In this document: positions 23,046-36,258 of the stretch, in pieces
Numbering within the stretch: the first letter of the stretch is position 1
How the letters are laid out: every line of letters begins with the position of its first letter
Assembly: GCF_023509825.1 (NCBI RefSeq)
Contig: NZ_JAKQXY010000001.1
Span: 124,001 to 188,000, forward strand
Reading direction: 5' to 3'
DNA length: 64,000 nt
Source: Spiroplasma attinicola
GTDB lineage: Bacteria; Bacillota_I; Bacilli_A; Mycoplasmatales; VBWQ01
The notes under the pieces: generated by a model
Databases searched by the model: none
What the model was told of the DNA's origin: nothing
What the model saw: the letters and a program-made list of their open reading frames with translations, nothing else
Translations under genes and position numbers: made by a program

Positions 23046-23587
23046 CTGATTGCTTTTAAATTCTTTTTTTGCTTGCTCAACAAAAGCAAAGAAGTTGTTA
23101 ATTAATACTTTATTTAAAATATTTATTACATCTTCATATTTTTGGTCTTCAATTATAATAATAGTTTTTTTACTTTTTTTCTCATTTTCATTTTTCATTC
23201 AAATAAGAAACCGTGCGTATACTTTTAAATATTTAGTAAAAAATAATAACAATTTCATTTGATACTTTTCTTGACTAATTTTTTTATTATTAAATTTTTG
23301 ATTTAATTTAAAATTTTTTTTCTGATATTTTTTTTGTTGAAATTGAAATGGAAAATTTCTGAGAGCAATTTTAAATTGATAAAGCAAAAATAACCTAATA
23401 AATATTTATATTCCTTTTCTTCAATAAAAAAAGCAATATCTTTAATTTTCTCTTGATCAAATATTAGAAAACAATTACTAATATTATCAATTAATGTTTT
23501 CGCAATATCATAAAAAAATATTGGAATCGAAACTATAGCAACTAAAAAAATGAAAAATTCTAAAAAGAAAAGCGATATCTGTGACAT
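23034..23587 (-). pseudogene. Decayed paralog of the membrane protein at 23779-24570
   Basis: Two frames together match the intact neighbour. The first part (MSQISLFFLEFFIF through IEEKEYKYLLGYFCF), with a good AGGAG site, aligns with the intact protein's N-terminus (LIKEYKWKYLTSFIFF). Then the reading frame shifts, and the second frame matches the intact C-terminus (KISQEKYQMKLL and TKYLKVYARF against KISQEKYNFKLL and IKYLKVYGVF; VLINNFFAFV against ILINNFFAFV). The membrane-span block between is missing, roughly 70-100 residues. A frameshift plus internal deletion makes a working product unlikely, although the first ORF alone could encode a short membrane peptide. Confidence 0.7.
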
Positions 23588-23588
23588 A

Positions 23589-23758
23589 TTACTCCTTATA
23601 TAATTTAATTCATTCCATTGGAACAGAAAAAATTGGAATTAAAGCTAAAACCGCTGGAAAAACTCAACTTAATGCAGTTGCCCGTAGTAGTGGCAGTAAT
23701 AAATAATTGTCAAGCAATTCGAGCAAATATAGTTCCTAATAATAACCTTGATTAAAAA
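23589..23758 (-). pseudogene. C-terminal remnant of a copy of the secreted protein at 24636-25502
   Basis: Two overlapping frames give LLLGTIFARIAWQLF and then ALSWVFPAVLALIPIF ... MEWIKLY, ending at a TAA just before the next start. These parallel the intact protein's last 50 residues (LGARLYQMLYEV, IWAFPPAAIATAVIG, IDWVMLYW). The similarity is short and by eye. Its position, directly ahead of a decayed copy of the partner membrane gene, fits a tandem duplication of the two-gene unit. Confidence 0.45.
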
Positions 23759-23778
23759 ATTTTAGCACTTTAATTATT

Positions 23779-24570
23779 CTATTTAACTAAGTTTAGTTCT
23801 TGTTCTGCTATTGGAACAAAAGCAAAGAAGTTGTTAATTAAAATTTTAGGTAAAGTTTCTAAAGATTCGTTGTAATTATTTTCAAGAACAAGATAATAAT
23901 TATAAAAATCAGACCTGATTTTTTGATTAAAGAATAAAAAATATTTCATTCTTTTGAAAAAAACACCATACACCTTTAAATACTTAATATAAAGTTTTAA
24001 TAATTTGAAATTATATTTTTCTTGACTGATTTTTTGTTTTAATAATCGTTTAATTCTTCATTTATATCATCTTTGATTTAATTGAAAACGACTATTATTA
24101 ATATTAATTTGTCCGTCTTTAAAGATTTTAAAAGTTTTAATTTGTTTTTCTTTATTTTCATTTTGATATTTATCAAAATTAATTATTGCTTCTGCCTTAG
24201 TTTTTGTTTGCGCAGAAAGTGCTTTAATATTTTTTCAATATAAAGAAAAAAATATAGCAAAACCAATAAAAGAAAATAACATAATAATAATTTCATAAAT
24301 AATAATTAGTTTTGATAATAAAAATCAATTTATATAAATCATAAAAGTATAATAAATAACAAAAATAATAATAAAAAAAATAAAAGAAGTTAAATATTTT
24401 CATTTATATTCCTTAATCAATAAAGGAATATTTTTAAAATCTACTTCCTGAGAAAAAAACTCAAGACAATTTTTTGAATAATCAATTCAAGCAATTTTTG
24501 CTGGAAGGTAAGCACCTCAAATTGAAGTTGAACCAATTAATATTGAATATATAATTCAACGAGTAGCCAT
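23779..24570 (-). CDS. Membrane protein partnered with secreted protein
   Basis: A 263-aa protein with no name I can give. The N-terminal hydrophobic segment is MATRWIIYSILIGSTSIW. Two or three strong central spans follow at about residues 60-110 (YLTSFIFFIIIFVIYYTFMI and IIIYEIIIMLFSFIGFAIFF). The second half is charged, Lys/Asn-rich, probably cytoplasmic (KISQEKYNFKLLKLYIKYLKVYG). It is read through UGA-Trp codons. It lies 65 bp downstream of the secreted-protein gene on the same strand, so the two are likely coexpressed; an immunity or export role is a guess from context. Confidence 0.65.
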
Positions 24571-24635
24571 AAGTTTATCCTTAAAAAATTAAAGCTTAAT
24601 ATATAAAAAATTATTCAATTAATTAAATTAGTACT

Positions 24636-25502
24636 TTATCAATATAACATTACTCAATCAATAATTACTCCAATAACTGCAGTTGCGATTGCAGCAGGTG
24701 GAAAGGCTCAAATTTCTGAAGTCACTGATATTTGACCAGCAATCAATACTTCATATAACATTTGATAAAGTCTAGCTCCTAATTCATAAAGTTTACGAGT
24801 ATTTTCTTCTAATTCAATTTCTCTTAAAATTTGATTCATTGCTGGATCAAAAAATAATATTGCTTCATTAAGAGCAGCAGCAATTAAACCTGCCGAAACA
24901 CTTAAAATACTACATCCAACAGCTCAAGGAATAGTAATTCCAAATCATCATGCTGCTGCTCAAAATCCGGCAGCTGCAATTGCAGCACCAGCAGATATCG
25001 TTTTAAAGATTGGTTCAGCAATTTTAACAGATTCCATTCCTTTTGATAAGTCTGCAGCAATAGCTCTATTTGAAGATTGAACAGTATAATAATTTGCTGC
25101 TTTAAAATCTAAAGTAATTTGATGATTCTTTTGACTTTGTTCTGCTAAAGCATTTTCATATGTTGTTTTAAAATCACTATTTTCTTGTGACAAAAAATTA
25201 ATTATTTGATTTAAATCTAAATTTTGTACTACCATCTGATCAAAATATTGGTTTGATTTCTGTTCTGCATAATCAATTACTTGATTAATATCAACTTCAC
25301 CATTACTTGTTGTATAAAATACTTTTTGTTTTGCTTGTGATTGTCTTAAATTTTTAAAATAATCACTATTACTTTTTTTAACATCACTTCAGTTAATATC
25401 ATTTTTAACTTGTTGCATATGATTATCAACAGTACTAGTTAATACTAATGCAGCACTGCTTGTTAAAGTCAAAGTACTTAAAACACTTAAAATTTGCTTC
25501 AT
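24636..25502 (-). CDS. Secreted/membrane protein with hydrophobic hairpin
   Basis: A 288-aa protein. The N-terminal signal-like segment MKQILSVLSTLTLTSSAALV has no lipobox Cys. A helical, polar middle (residues about 30-150) is followed by two long hydrophobic stretches between 170 and 215 (TISAGAAIAAAGFWAAAWWF, then IPWAVGCSILSVSAGLIAAA), a polar helix, and a last hydrophobic segment (FPPAAIATAVIGVIIDWVML). Helix-hydrophobic hairpin-helix is seen in colicin-like and alpha-pore-forming toxins, but no family motif is recognised. AAAGGGG precedes the ATG. The next gene on the strand is a membrane protein. Confidence 0.7.
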
Positions 25503-25586
25503 TTTATTTCCCCTTTTGCTAAATAAACTATTCTAAATTTATTTTAATACTTTAAATAAAAAAGTGCGATACTGGCTAAATTCTTC

Positions 25587-25781
25587 TTAGATAAATCATA
25601 ACATGCCAATTCCAAATATTAATATAAACATACTGTTATACATATATTTTAGTTTTGACTTGTACTTTTCTTTATCATGAAAATATTGCCATAACATAAT
25701 ACTATATAAAGGAACAAAAATAATCATAAAACCGACAGTAAGACCTAATTTAATTCAAATTCATGGTGAACTAAAGTGCAT
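25587..25781 (-). CDS. Small two-span membrane protein
   Basis: A 64-aa ORF with a good ribosome-binding site (AAAGGAG). Two hydrophobic segments, IKLGLTVGFMIIFVPLYSIM and SMFILIFGIGMLWFI, flank a short basic loop (FHDKEKYKSKLKY). It includes a rare TGG codon beside UGA-Trp codons. It lies about 85 bp upstream of the secreted-protein gene on the same strand. Unknown function. Confidence 0.6.
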
Positions 25782-25863
25782 TCTTGCTCCTTTTAATTTT
25801 AAACTCCACTTTTATAATTTATTTTATCACTCAAAATTATAAAAAAATAGGTCTGTAAATAAA

Positions 25864-25890
25864 AAATGCAAACAAATTCTGTTTGCATTT
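25864..25890 (-). terminator. Intrinsic terminator of adh
   Basis: An 11-bp stem AAATGCAAACA / TGTTTGCATTT with a 5-base loop and flanking A/T runs, just past the adh stop. Confidence 0.75.
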
Positions 25891-25901
25891 AATCTTTTTA
25901 T

Positions 25902-26936
25902 CTAATTATCATACTTAAAAACAATTCTTTTAAATAACTTTCCTTGATTCATTAATTTAAAGTATTCTGGTGCTTTAGCAATTGGTTCAATATTAATTTC
26001 TGGATTAACTAGACCTTTTTCAAAGGCGTCTAATGCTTCAACTAAGTCTTGTCTTGTTCCAACTAATGAACCTAAAATTTGTTTACCATTCAAAACTAAG
26101 TCAGCAATATTAACATTAAAGTCAGCACGATCCAAACCAACAACAGTAATTTTACCTAATTTAGCTAAATTTTTAATTGAATTTTCTAATAATTGTGCTG
26201 ATGATGAAGTAAATAAAACTTGATCAAATCCTTTATTATTAGTAATTTCTTTGATTCTTTCATCAACATTTTCTGATTTTCAATTAATAATAAAATCGGC
26301 ACCTTTATCTTTGGCAATTTTTAAACTCTCAAGATTTGAACCAATGGCAATTACTTTTGCTTTAAAAACATTTTTAGCATATTCAATTGCAACTTGACCT
26401 AAACCGCCAATACCATAAATTGCTAGATAATCATTTTCTTGCACATCCGCAACTTTCAAAGCTTTATAAACAGTTAATCCAGCACAAGTAATAACACAAG
26501 CTTTTGCTAAGTCAATATTTTTAGGTACTACTGTACAAAATGATCCTTTTTCAATTGAATAATCTTGCATAGTTCCTGATTTTGTTTCTGACATTACAAA
26601 CTCAGCATTATCACAAAATACTTCTTCACCTTTTAAACAATTTTTACACTTACCACAAGCATTATGCAAACCAGCAGGAAAGGCAACAGCATCACCAACT
26701 TTAACATTTGTAACATCTTTACCAACTTCAACAACTTGAGCAACTGTTTCATGACCAACACTAATCTTATAGTTTTTTTCTGCTTTAAAATCTAAAGCAA
26801 CATGTAAATCACTATGACATAAACTGCAAAATAAAGTTTTTACAAGAACTTCATCATCTTTAATTTTCTTAAGATCTGGAACTTTCACTAATTCAATTAT
26901 TTCATTTGCTTTTGAACTTGCAACTGCTATTTCCAT
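25902..26936 (-). CDS. adh: Zinc-dependent alcohol dehydrogenase
   Basis: A 344-aa medium-chain dehydrogenase that interconverts alcohols and aldehydes with NAD(H). The catalytic zinc site is FCSLCHSDLH (about residues 37-46), with GHETVAQVVEVG and a later Cys. The structural zinc loop CGKCKNCLKGEEVFC carries four Cys. The Rossmann motif is YGIGGLGQVAIEYAK. Likely used to recycle NADH from glycolysis by making ethanol, an inference from fermentative mollicute metabolism. One UGA-Trp codon follows ADFIIN. Confidence 0.93.
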
Positions 26937-26974
26937 ATTTTATTCTCCTTTTATTTTTATTAAGATATAAAAGT

Positions 26975-27000
26975 ATTATAAAACCTTAATCTTACTTTAT
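26975..27000 (-). promoter_or_regulatory. adh promoter with element shared with the next gene
   Basis: TATAAT on the minus strand (26975-26980), preceded by a block ATAAAGTAAGATTAAGGTT. Nearly the same block and -10 occur upstream of the surface protein at 27040-27969. The -35 is not obvious. Confidence 0.5.
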
Positions 27001-27039
27001 GGCAAGTGTTAAATAAGTAATTTTAATTATAAGTATTGT

Positions 27040-27969
27040 TTATAACACCATATCAAAATAATAAGTTCCGTTCTGAGCATTATCATCTTTATTAGTTGCT
27101 AATATTTCTGGACCATTATCTTCATCATTGAATTTAATAGCTCATGTCATATCTATTCCTTGGTCATGTGAAACTCATTTTCCATCTTCTGCAACAATAT
27201 GAATACCAAAAAATGAGATAGCATTTTTAAAAAGTTCTTCATAGGTTTCGTCACCATATCATATTGTTGTTTGCGGCAATTGTTCTACATCCATCATAAT
27301 CATAGTAGCATTATGAACTTGTTCAGAGTGAGAAGTAATCAAATATATACCATTTGATGCAATTTCATTTCTTTGAGATGGTAATAAACTCTTGCCATTA
27401 CTAATACTATAATAAGTAATTTGACCATTATTAGATTTTATTCAATTATCAGTTTCACTATCATAAGTAATACCAACTCTTTGAAATAATTCCAAATAAG
27501 TTATATCTTCTTCGCTTGTTTCTTTTACTTGTTTATTATCAATATTTAATGTATAAGTATGTTCTGTTGCAGGAGGTTCTGGTACATCAGTTACAAGACT
27601 AAACATAATTTTAATATTTTTATTTTTTACTGATGGCATAGAAATTGATTTTCCTGTATTATCCATAATTTTTTTTGGTGTTACTATTGTATAAACACTA
27701 TCATCAATATAAACAAAAGGAATAGTTTTTTGATTTTTATATAATCAAGTTTGATTATTTTGATCATATTTAAAAACTGTTTCAATAATTTTAATTAAAT
27801 TTTGTTTTTTAAAATGGGTTTGTTCTTTAATTAATGAACCATTTTCATATCATTCAACATTTGTTGATGATGAATCTTTTAAACCAACACCTAATCCTAC
27901 TCCTAAACCAGTAGCAGTAACACTAGTTCCTGCAGCTAAAATTGTAATAAACTTTAATTTTCTAGTCAT
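27040..27969 (-). CDS. Membrane-anchored surface protein, unknown
   Basis: A 309-aa protein. MTRKLKFITILAAGTSVTAT leads into a Gly-rich span GLGVGLGVGLK much like the anchor of the large repeat surface proteins, with no lipobox Cys. The exterior part has two or three loosely similar units, each with a YxLNI or VYIDD strand and a YLELFQRVGITYDSETDNWI or YEELFKNAISFFGIH segment, reminiscent of small repeat domains (Gram-positive-like DUF4430 type is possible but unproven). AAGGGAG precedes the ATG. Unknown function, likely cell surface. Confidence 0.7.
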
Positions 27970-28005
27970 TTTTAATCTCCCTTATTTTTATTTATTTTCA
28001 AAATT

Positions 28006-28031
28006 ATTATAAACCTTTAACCTTACTTTAT
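28006..28031 (-). promoter_or_regulatory. Promoter of the surface protein, shared element
   Basis: TATAAT on the minus strand (28006-28011) preceded by ATAAAGTAAGGTTAAAGGTT, almost identical to the adh promoter block. Confidence 0.5.
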
Positions 28032-28050
28032 CATCAGAAAATTAAAAAAA

Positions 28051-28071
28051 AGAATAACATTTTGTTATTCT
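28051..28071 (-). terminator. Intrinsic terminator of the hrcA-dnaJ operon
   Basis: Stem AGAATAACA / TGTTATTCT with a 3-base loop, then TTTTTTTAATT on the minus strand, about 10 bp past the dnaJ stop. Confidence 0.8.
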
Positions 28072-28081
28072 TTCTCTAAAA

Positions 28082-29239
28082 TTATTTTTGATCTTTATTA
28101 AACTTCTTAATAAACTCATCATTTGGTGTAAAACCATTTTCATTGTTAATACTTCATAATTTTTCGCGTTCATTCTTACCAATTTTATTTGGCATTTTAA
28201 TTTTAAGTGTCGCAATTAATTTTCCACGACTGTTTTTACCATAATAAGAACCTTGTTGTGAAACAATAATTTGACTACCATTTTGAACACCAGGTTTTAA
28301 TTGTTGTTTAATTGCATATCCTTCAATTGTCGGAATTACAATTGTATTTCCTAATAAAATATCAAGATAAGAAACCGGAACATCAATTAATAAATCATAT
28401 CCTCTTCTAGTAAAGTATTTATCTTGTTGAACTGTAACTCTAATAATCAAATCACCTTGTGGTCCATTATACTTGCTAACTCCACCTTTACCTTTAATTC
28501 TTAAACTATCTCCAGTTTGAACTAAATGAGGTAAATTAAATTCTAGTTTTTGATTATCTAAAAAGAAGCCATTACCTTTACATTTTAAACATTTATCTAA
28601 AACAACTTTACCAATGCCTTGACAAGTATTACAAATTACTTCTTGCCGGAATGAACCACCAAAAATTGAATTTCCTGTTCGAATTTCTACACCTTGGCCA
28701 TGACATTGTTGACAAGTGACATTATCTTTTGGTGTTTTTGCACCCGTGTGATTACAAGCATCACAAGGAACTTCAACATTAATATTAATTATTTGTTTTT
28801 TTGCTAAAACTGCATCAGCTAAACTAATAACAATATTTTTTAAATAGTTAGCTCCAGGCGCATTACGATTATGTCGTGGTTGACTTTGATGCTGTCTTCT
28901 TTGGCCGCCACCACCAAACAAATCACCAAACAAATCACCAAACAAATCACCTAAATCAGTATAAGCACCCGAATTAAAACCATTAAATCCACCTGCTGTA
29001 CCATTAACACCATCGTGACCAAAATTATCATACATTTTTCTTTTTTCTGGATCACTTAATACTTCATATGCTTCAGAAATTTTCTTAAATTCTTCACCAT
29101 CAGCTGGATTTTTAGTTATATCAGGGTGTTTTTGTTTAGCAAGAGCACGAAAAGCACGTTTAATTTCGTCTTGACTACTATTTTTATTAACACCTAAAAC
29201 TTGATAATAATCTTCTTTTTTTCCGCGGGCTGTTGCCAT
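28082..29239 (-). CDS. dnaJ: Chaperone DnaJ
   Basis: A 385-aa Hsp40 co-chaperone that stimulates DnaK ATPase. The J domain begins [20 protein letters not shown] and has the HPD tripeptide in KQKHPDITK. The Gly/Phe region contains a triple GDLF repeat (also exact at DNA level). Four zinc motifs CxxCxGxG-like ([32 protein letters not shown]) and the C-terminal substrate domains follow. The tail after a UGA-Trp ([17 protein letters not shown]) is longer and more polar than usual. Last gene of hrcA-grpE-dnaK-dnaJ. Confidence 0.97.
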
Positions 29240-29279
29240 CGATTATTCTCCTTTATTTTAATACTTTACTTTTAAGATA

Positions 29280-31758
<2,479 letters not shown>

Positions 31759-31779
31759 TATCTTTCACCTCATTATTTT

Positions 31780-32790
31780 CTAACCAAACTTATTTTTAAT
31801 TGTGTCATTAATCCAATTAAGAATTTCTGTAATTTTTTCATATTCTAATCGTTTTGGACCAACAACAGCAATTTGACCTTGATCATTATCATTAATTTTA
31901 AAAGTTGTTGTAATCATTGCCATATCTTTATTACTTTTACCTAATTCTTCACCAATTTTTACTTGAACTGGCTCTTCGTTTAACTTATCAAAATAACTTC
32001 AAGGTGATTGCGATTCAATAAATTTAACTAAAGTTTTTACTTTTTTTAAATCATTAAACTCAGGATTTTCTAACATATATTGAACACCATGAGTTGATGA
32101 CAAAGGTTTTGAAAAATTAAGTAAAGCATTAATAAAACCTTGAATAACATATTCTGCTTGTTTAATTTGTTTTGCTAAGATTGGTTGCAATAATGAAACT
32201 TTTTCCTTCATTTCACTAATTTTTGTTCCCACTAATCGGTTATTAAAAATATTAATTGCCAATGTTAAGTCATTTAAAGAAATTTCTTTAATATTAAAAA
32301 TTTTATTTTCAACATGACCATTATTAGTAATAATAATTGCCAAAATATTTTCTTCACTAAGTGGCAATAGTTCAATTCTTTTTAAAGTATCTTCTTTAAC
32401 ATTTGGTCCAATAACAATACTAATTAGTTTTGTCATTTCACTTAAAATTGTACTAGTTTGATTAATTACTTCACTAATTGCCAAATCACGATTATTAAAA
32501 ATTTGATCAATTCGTTGTTTTAAAATTAAAATATCAGTTTCTTCGCTTTGAGACATTAATTTATCAACATAATAACGATAACCTTTTGTTGCTGGAATTC
32601 GGCCACTAGAACTATGAGCTTTTTCTAATAATTCTTGTTCTTCTAACATAACACATTCATTACGAATCGTAGCACTTGAGCAATTAAGATTTTCATTAGT
32701 TAAAATTGCTTTACTACTAACAGGGACCCCTGTTTTAATATATTGCTCAACAATAATTTTTAGAATTTGTTCTTGTCTTTTTGTTAACAA
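31780..32790 (-). CDS. hrcA: Heat-inducible transcription repressor HrcA
   Basis: A 336-aa repressor that binds CIRCE and shuts off heat-shock genes until GroE/DnaK become titrated. The N-terminal winged helix is LTKRQEQILKIIVEQYIKTG and SSATIRNECVMLEEQELLEK, followed by HSSSGRIPATKGYRYYVDKL, the family signature. The start is a UUG codon at 32790 with GGAGGTG spaced just before it; no ATG is available. The C-terminus is read through a UGA-Trp. First gene of the heat-shock operon and autoregulated by the adjacent CIRCE. Confidence 0.95.
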
Positions 32791-32827
32791 CTTAACACCT
32801 CCAATCTAATAAAACTTTAGTAATTTA

Positions 32828-32864
32828 ATTATAACTTTAAGCACTCATTATTATCAAGTGCTAA
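32828..32864 (-). promoter_or_regulatory. CIRCE operator and promoter of hrcA-grpE-dnaK-dnaJ
   Basis: CIRCE on the minus strand reads TTAGCACTT, 9 bases, GAGTGCTTA (32838-32864), one mismatch per arm from the classical element. A promoter TTGATA, 18 bases, TATAAT (32828-32833) is embedded so that the -35 and spacer lie within CIRCE. The upstream arm also contains the clpB stop codon. Confidence 0.9.
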
Positions 32865-35008
32865 TTTAATTTTAATTTTGTTGATAAAATAAAATCATTA
32901 GTTTTACTATCAAGAGCAATCGCAAATCGTTTTTCAGGAACTATCTGATCTTTTAAAATTGCCTGTGCTAATAAAGTTTCAATATTTTGTTGAATATATC
33001 TTTTAATTGGTCTTGCACCATATTCTTGATCATAAGCATCTTTTAAAATTTGTTGCACAATGTCTTCTTGATAAGTAATTTGATATTCTTTTTCAGAATT
33101 AACTCGCATTACTAAATCATTTAATTCTTTACGAATAATTTCTTGAATAACATTTTGATTTAATGGATTAAAAATAACAACTTCATCAACTCGATTAATA
33201 AATTCCGGACGGAAACGAGTTTTTAAAATATTTAAAGCTTGTTGTTGACTACTTGCTTTATTTTCCAATAATGCCTCTGAACCTAAATTTGAAGTCATAA
33301 TAATAATTGTATTTCTAAAATCAACTAAATGCCCTTGACTATCAGTTAATCTGCCATCATCTAATATTTGTAATAAAATATTTAAGACATCAGGATGAGC
33401 TTTTTCAATTTCATCAAATAAAACAATACTATAAGGTTGACGGCGAACCTTTTCTGTTAATTGACCACCTAATTCAAAACCAACATAACCAGGAGGTGAA
33501 CCAACTAATTTGCTCACAGCACTCTTTTCCATAAATTCTGACATATCCATACGAACAATATTTTTATCAGAATCAAATAAAGCATCTGCTAAAGTCTTTG
33601 CTACTTCAGTTTTTCCAACTCCAGTTGGACCCATAAAGATAAAAGAACCAATTGGTCGATTAGGATCTTTAATGCCACTGCGTGAACGAATTAAAGCATC
33701 ACTAACTAATTTCAATGCCGTTGGTTGTCCCTTAACACGATTACTTAAAATCAATGATAAATTTAATAATTTATCGCGTTCACTAGTTAATAAACGAGTA
33801 ACAGGAATTCCAGTTCATTTCGCAACAACAGTAGCAATATCATCATTTGTGACATCTTCTTTTAACAATCTTTCAGCTTTAGTAACCTTCTCATTGTCTT
33901 TCAAAGCTTTTTCTAATTTTGGAATAATACTATATTGTAGTTCTCCAGCTTTACCAAAGTCACCAGTTAACTGACATTGTTCTAATTGAGTTTTTGCTTG
34001 TTCCAATTTTGTTTTTAAAGTTTTAAGATGATTAATTGCTTGTTTTTCTTGCATTCACTCGTTTTCTAAATTTTCAAGTGTTACCTTTTTTTCAGCTAAT
34101 TCTTTATTTACTTCTTGTAAACGATTAACTGATGTTTGATCTTGTTCTTTGTTTAAAGCAGCTTTTTCAATTTCCAATTGCATTACTTTTCTTCTTAACT
34201 CATCCAATGATGCTGGTAATGAATCAATCGCAATTTTAATTCCTGCACACGCTTCATCAACTAAATCAATAGCTTTATCAGGTAAAAAGCGATCAGTAAT
34301 ATATTTATCAGATAAATAAGCAGCAGATCTTAAAGCATTATCATGAATCTTTACTCCGTGATAAGTTTCAAATCGTTCTTTTAATCCTCGTAAAATTGCC
34401 AAAGTATCTTCGACTGTTGGTTCTTTAATAATCATTTTACGGAAACGGCGTTCTAATGCGGCATCTTTTTCAATATATTGACGATACTCATCTAAAGTTG
34501 TTGCACCAATACAATGTAATTCGCCACGAGCCAACATTGGTTTTAACAAGTTTGAAGCATCAATTGCTCCTTGTGTTCGGCCTGCACCAACAATTAAATG
34601 TAACTCATCAATAAAAATTATAATTTGACCTTTAGATTCTTTAACTTTATTAATCACAGCCTTTAATCTTTCTTCAAATTCACCTTGAAATTTGGCTCCA
34701 GCAATTAAAGCTCCCATATCAATTTCATAAATAATTTTATCTTTTAAATTACTAGGAACATCACCACGAACAATTCGCTGTGCTAAACCTTCAATAATCG
34801 CTGTTTTACCAACTCCAGGTAAACCAATTAAAACTGGATTATTTTTTGTTTTTCTTGATAAAATTTCTTCAACTTTGCGAATGTCTTCATCGCGTCCAAT
34901 AATTGGGTCCATTCGACCAGACTTGGCTTCAGCAATTAAATTCCGACCAAACTTATCTAAAATTTTTGGATCGTTGCTATAATTTGGAAGTTCTTGAAAA
35001 TTAAACAT
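32861..35008 (-). CDS. clpB: Disaggregase ClpB lacking the N-terminal domain
   Basis: A 715-aa Hsp100 ATPase that with DnaK rescues aggregated proteins. It starts at [20 protein letters not shown], straight into the first AAA+ domain, so the mobile N domain (about 150 aa) is absent, as in other mollicutes. Walker A of NBD1 is [15 protein letters not shown] and of NBD2 [15 protein letters not shown]; Walker B is [15 protein letters not shown]. The coiled-coil middle domain (about residues 290-400) is present. AAAGAGG precedes the ATG. The TAG stop lies within the CIRCE of hrcA. Confidence 0.97.
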
Positions 35009-35075
35009 GTATTTAACCTCTTTCTAGCAATTATTAAGTCCATTTGCTAACTTGGTTATATGATATCAAAAAAAA

Positions 35076-35102
35076 TTAGCAGTTTCAATCATTAACTGCT
35101 AA
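35076..35102 (-). promoter_or_regulatory. CIRCE-like palindrome upstream of clpB
   Basis: A perfect 9-9-9 inverted repeat TTAGCAGTT, 9 bases, AACTGCTAA. It has the exact geometry of CIRCE but with GTT/AAC in place of CTC/GAG at the inner ends. A plausible promoter (TTGAAA, 17 bases, TATCAT) overlaps its downstream half on the minus strand. It lies between divergent genes, so a terminator role is unlikely. Confidence 0.65.
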
Positions 35103-35230
35103 TTTTTATAAAATTTTTTTACCTAAAATATTTTTTCATTAATAACTATTCCAGCATTGATTTTAAGTTTTAATAAGACTACAATTAAATTAACAGTGGG
35201 TAAATTTAAAACTTAAAGAAAAAGGTTATA

Positions 35231-36226
35231 ATGAATGATTTTATTAATTTCTATTATCAAAAAGTTAGACAGTTAAAATGATTATTTAGTTTTGTCTTAG
35301 GGTTTTTTCTAATCCTTTTTACTGTAATTGGTCTAGTACTAACACCATTTGGGTTATATAATCAAACTTTAATTTATCAAAAAAATTGAAATCAAGCTTT
35401 AGAAAAGTATGTTGCTAAAGAAAAATATCAATTAAATCAAAATTATCCTGATTATAATGAAGTTGTTTTAGAACAACTAACAAATGTTTTTAATAAGAAT
35501 GCTGAAAATATTTTAACTGGATTAATTGCTAATAAATTAGCAATCAACTCAGAACAAACAGTTGCAGAGAAGAATCACGAATTAGAAACATTAGATAACA
35601 AATTAATAGCAATTTATAGTTCCAACATTGATTTATGAGCAATAATTAATGATTATAATATTCAGTTATTTAATATAATCAAAAAATATACTGATTTTTC
35701 GTTTAATAATAGTAGTTGAAAAAGTAATGGTAAATCAATTAGCAATTTAATTGCACCAGATTATAAAAATAAATCTTTATATAAAGTTGAATTAAATTAT
35801 TTAATCAGTGGTGATGAAACATATAATTGAATTGACAATGAAGGCAATCAGATTTATTTTCAAGGACTACAATATTATGAATATTATACATATACTAATT
35901 ACTTAACAATTTTAGATGCCTTTATCAGTGGATCAATCGCAACTGCAAATCCAATTTTATTAGGAAATTGAAGTATTAATGATTTATCTTATATTCAATT
36001 TTTAAAAGCAAAAATCATAAATGAAAATTTTTATTATCCAATGTATTTTAAAGCATTTATGATTGAAAGAATTGCCGATATTATTTTATTAATAGTTTTG
36101 CCAATTCTTTCAATCTTAACAATCTTTTTATTAATCTTTATCTGACGAAGTCAGTTACTATGAAATAGCTATCAAAAACATTCAATAAATATAATGTATA
36201 AAAATCGTTATTTTAGTAATTTATAA
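35231..36226 (+). CDS. Membrane protein with large external domain, operon gene 1
   Basis: A 331-aa protein I do not recognise. It has an N-terminal membrane span (WLFSFVLGFFLILFTVIGLV, about residues 17-37), an external polar domain of about 240 residues with many Asn, Tyr and Leu (LNQNYPDYNEVVLEQL), and a C-terminal span (IADIILLIVLPILSILTIFL) with a short basic tail. AAAGG precedes the ATG. It is divergent from clpB and 32 bp upstream of a lipoprotein gene on the same strand, the head of a five-gene unit. Confidence 0.7.
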
Positions 36227-36258
36227 TAAATCAGTTTTCACGGAAAAGAGTAATAAAA

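Noticed and set aside
23303-23587. A separate intact 94-aa membrane protein
   Set aside because: It is possible as a short product, but its match to the N-terminus of the intact neighbour and the frame change before the matching C-terminus fit a decayed copy better.
35076-35102. The palindrome upstream of clpB as a terminator
   Set aside because: It lies between divergent genes, so no transcript would end there. Its 9-9-9 geometry and TTAGCA outer ends fit a CIRCE-type operator better.
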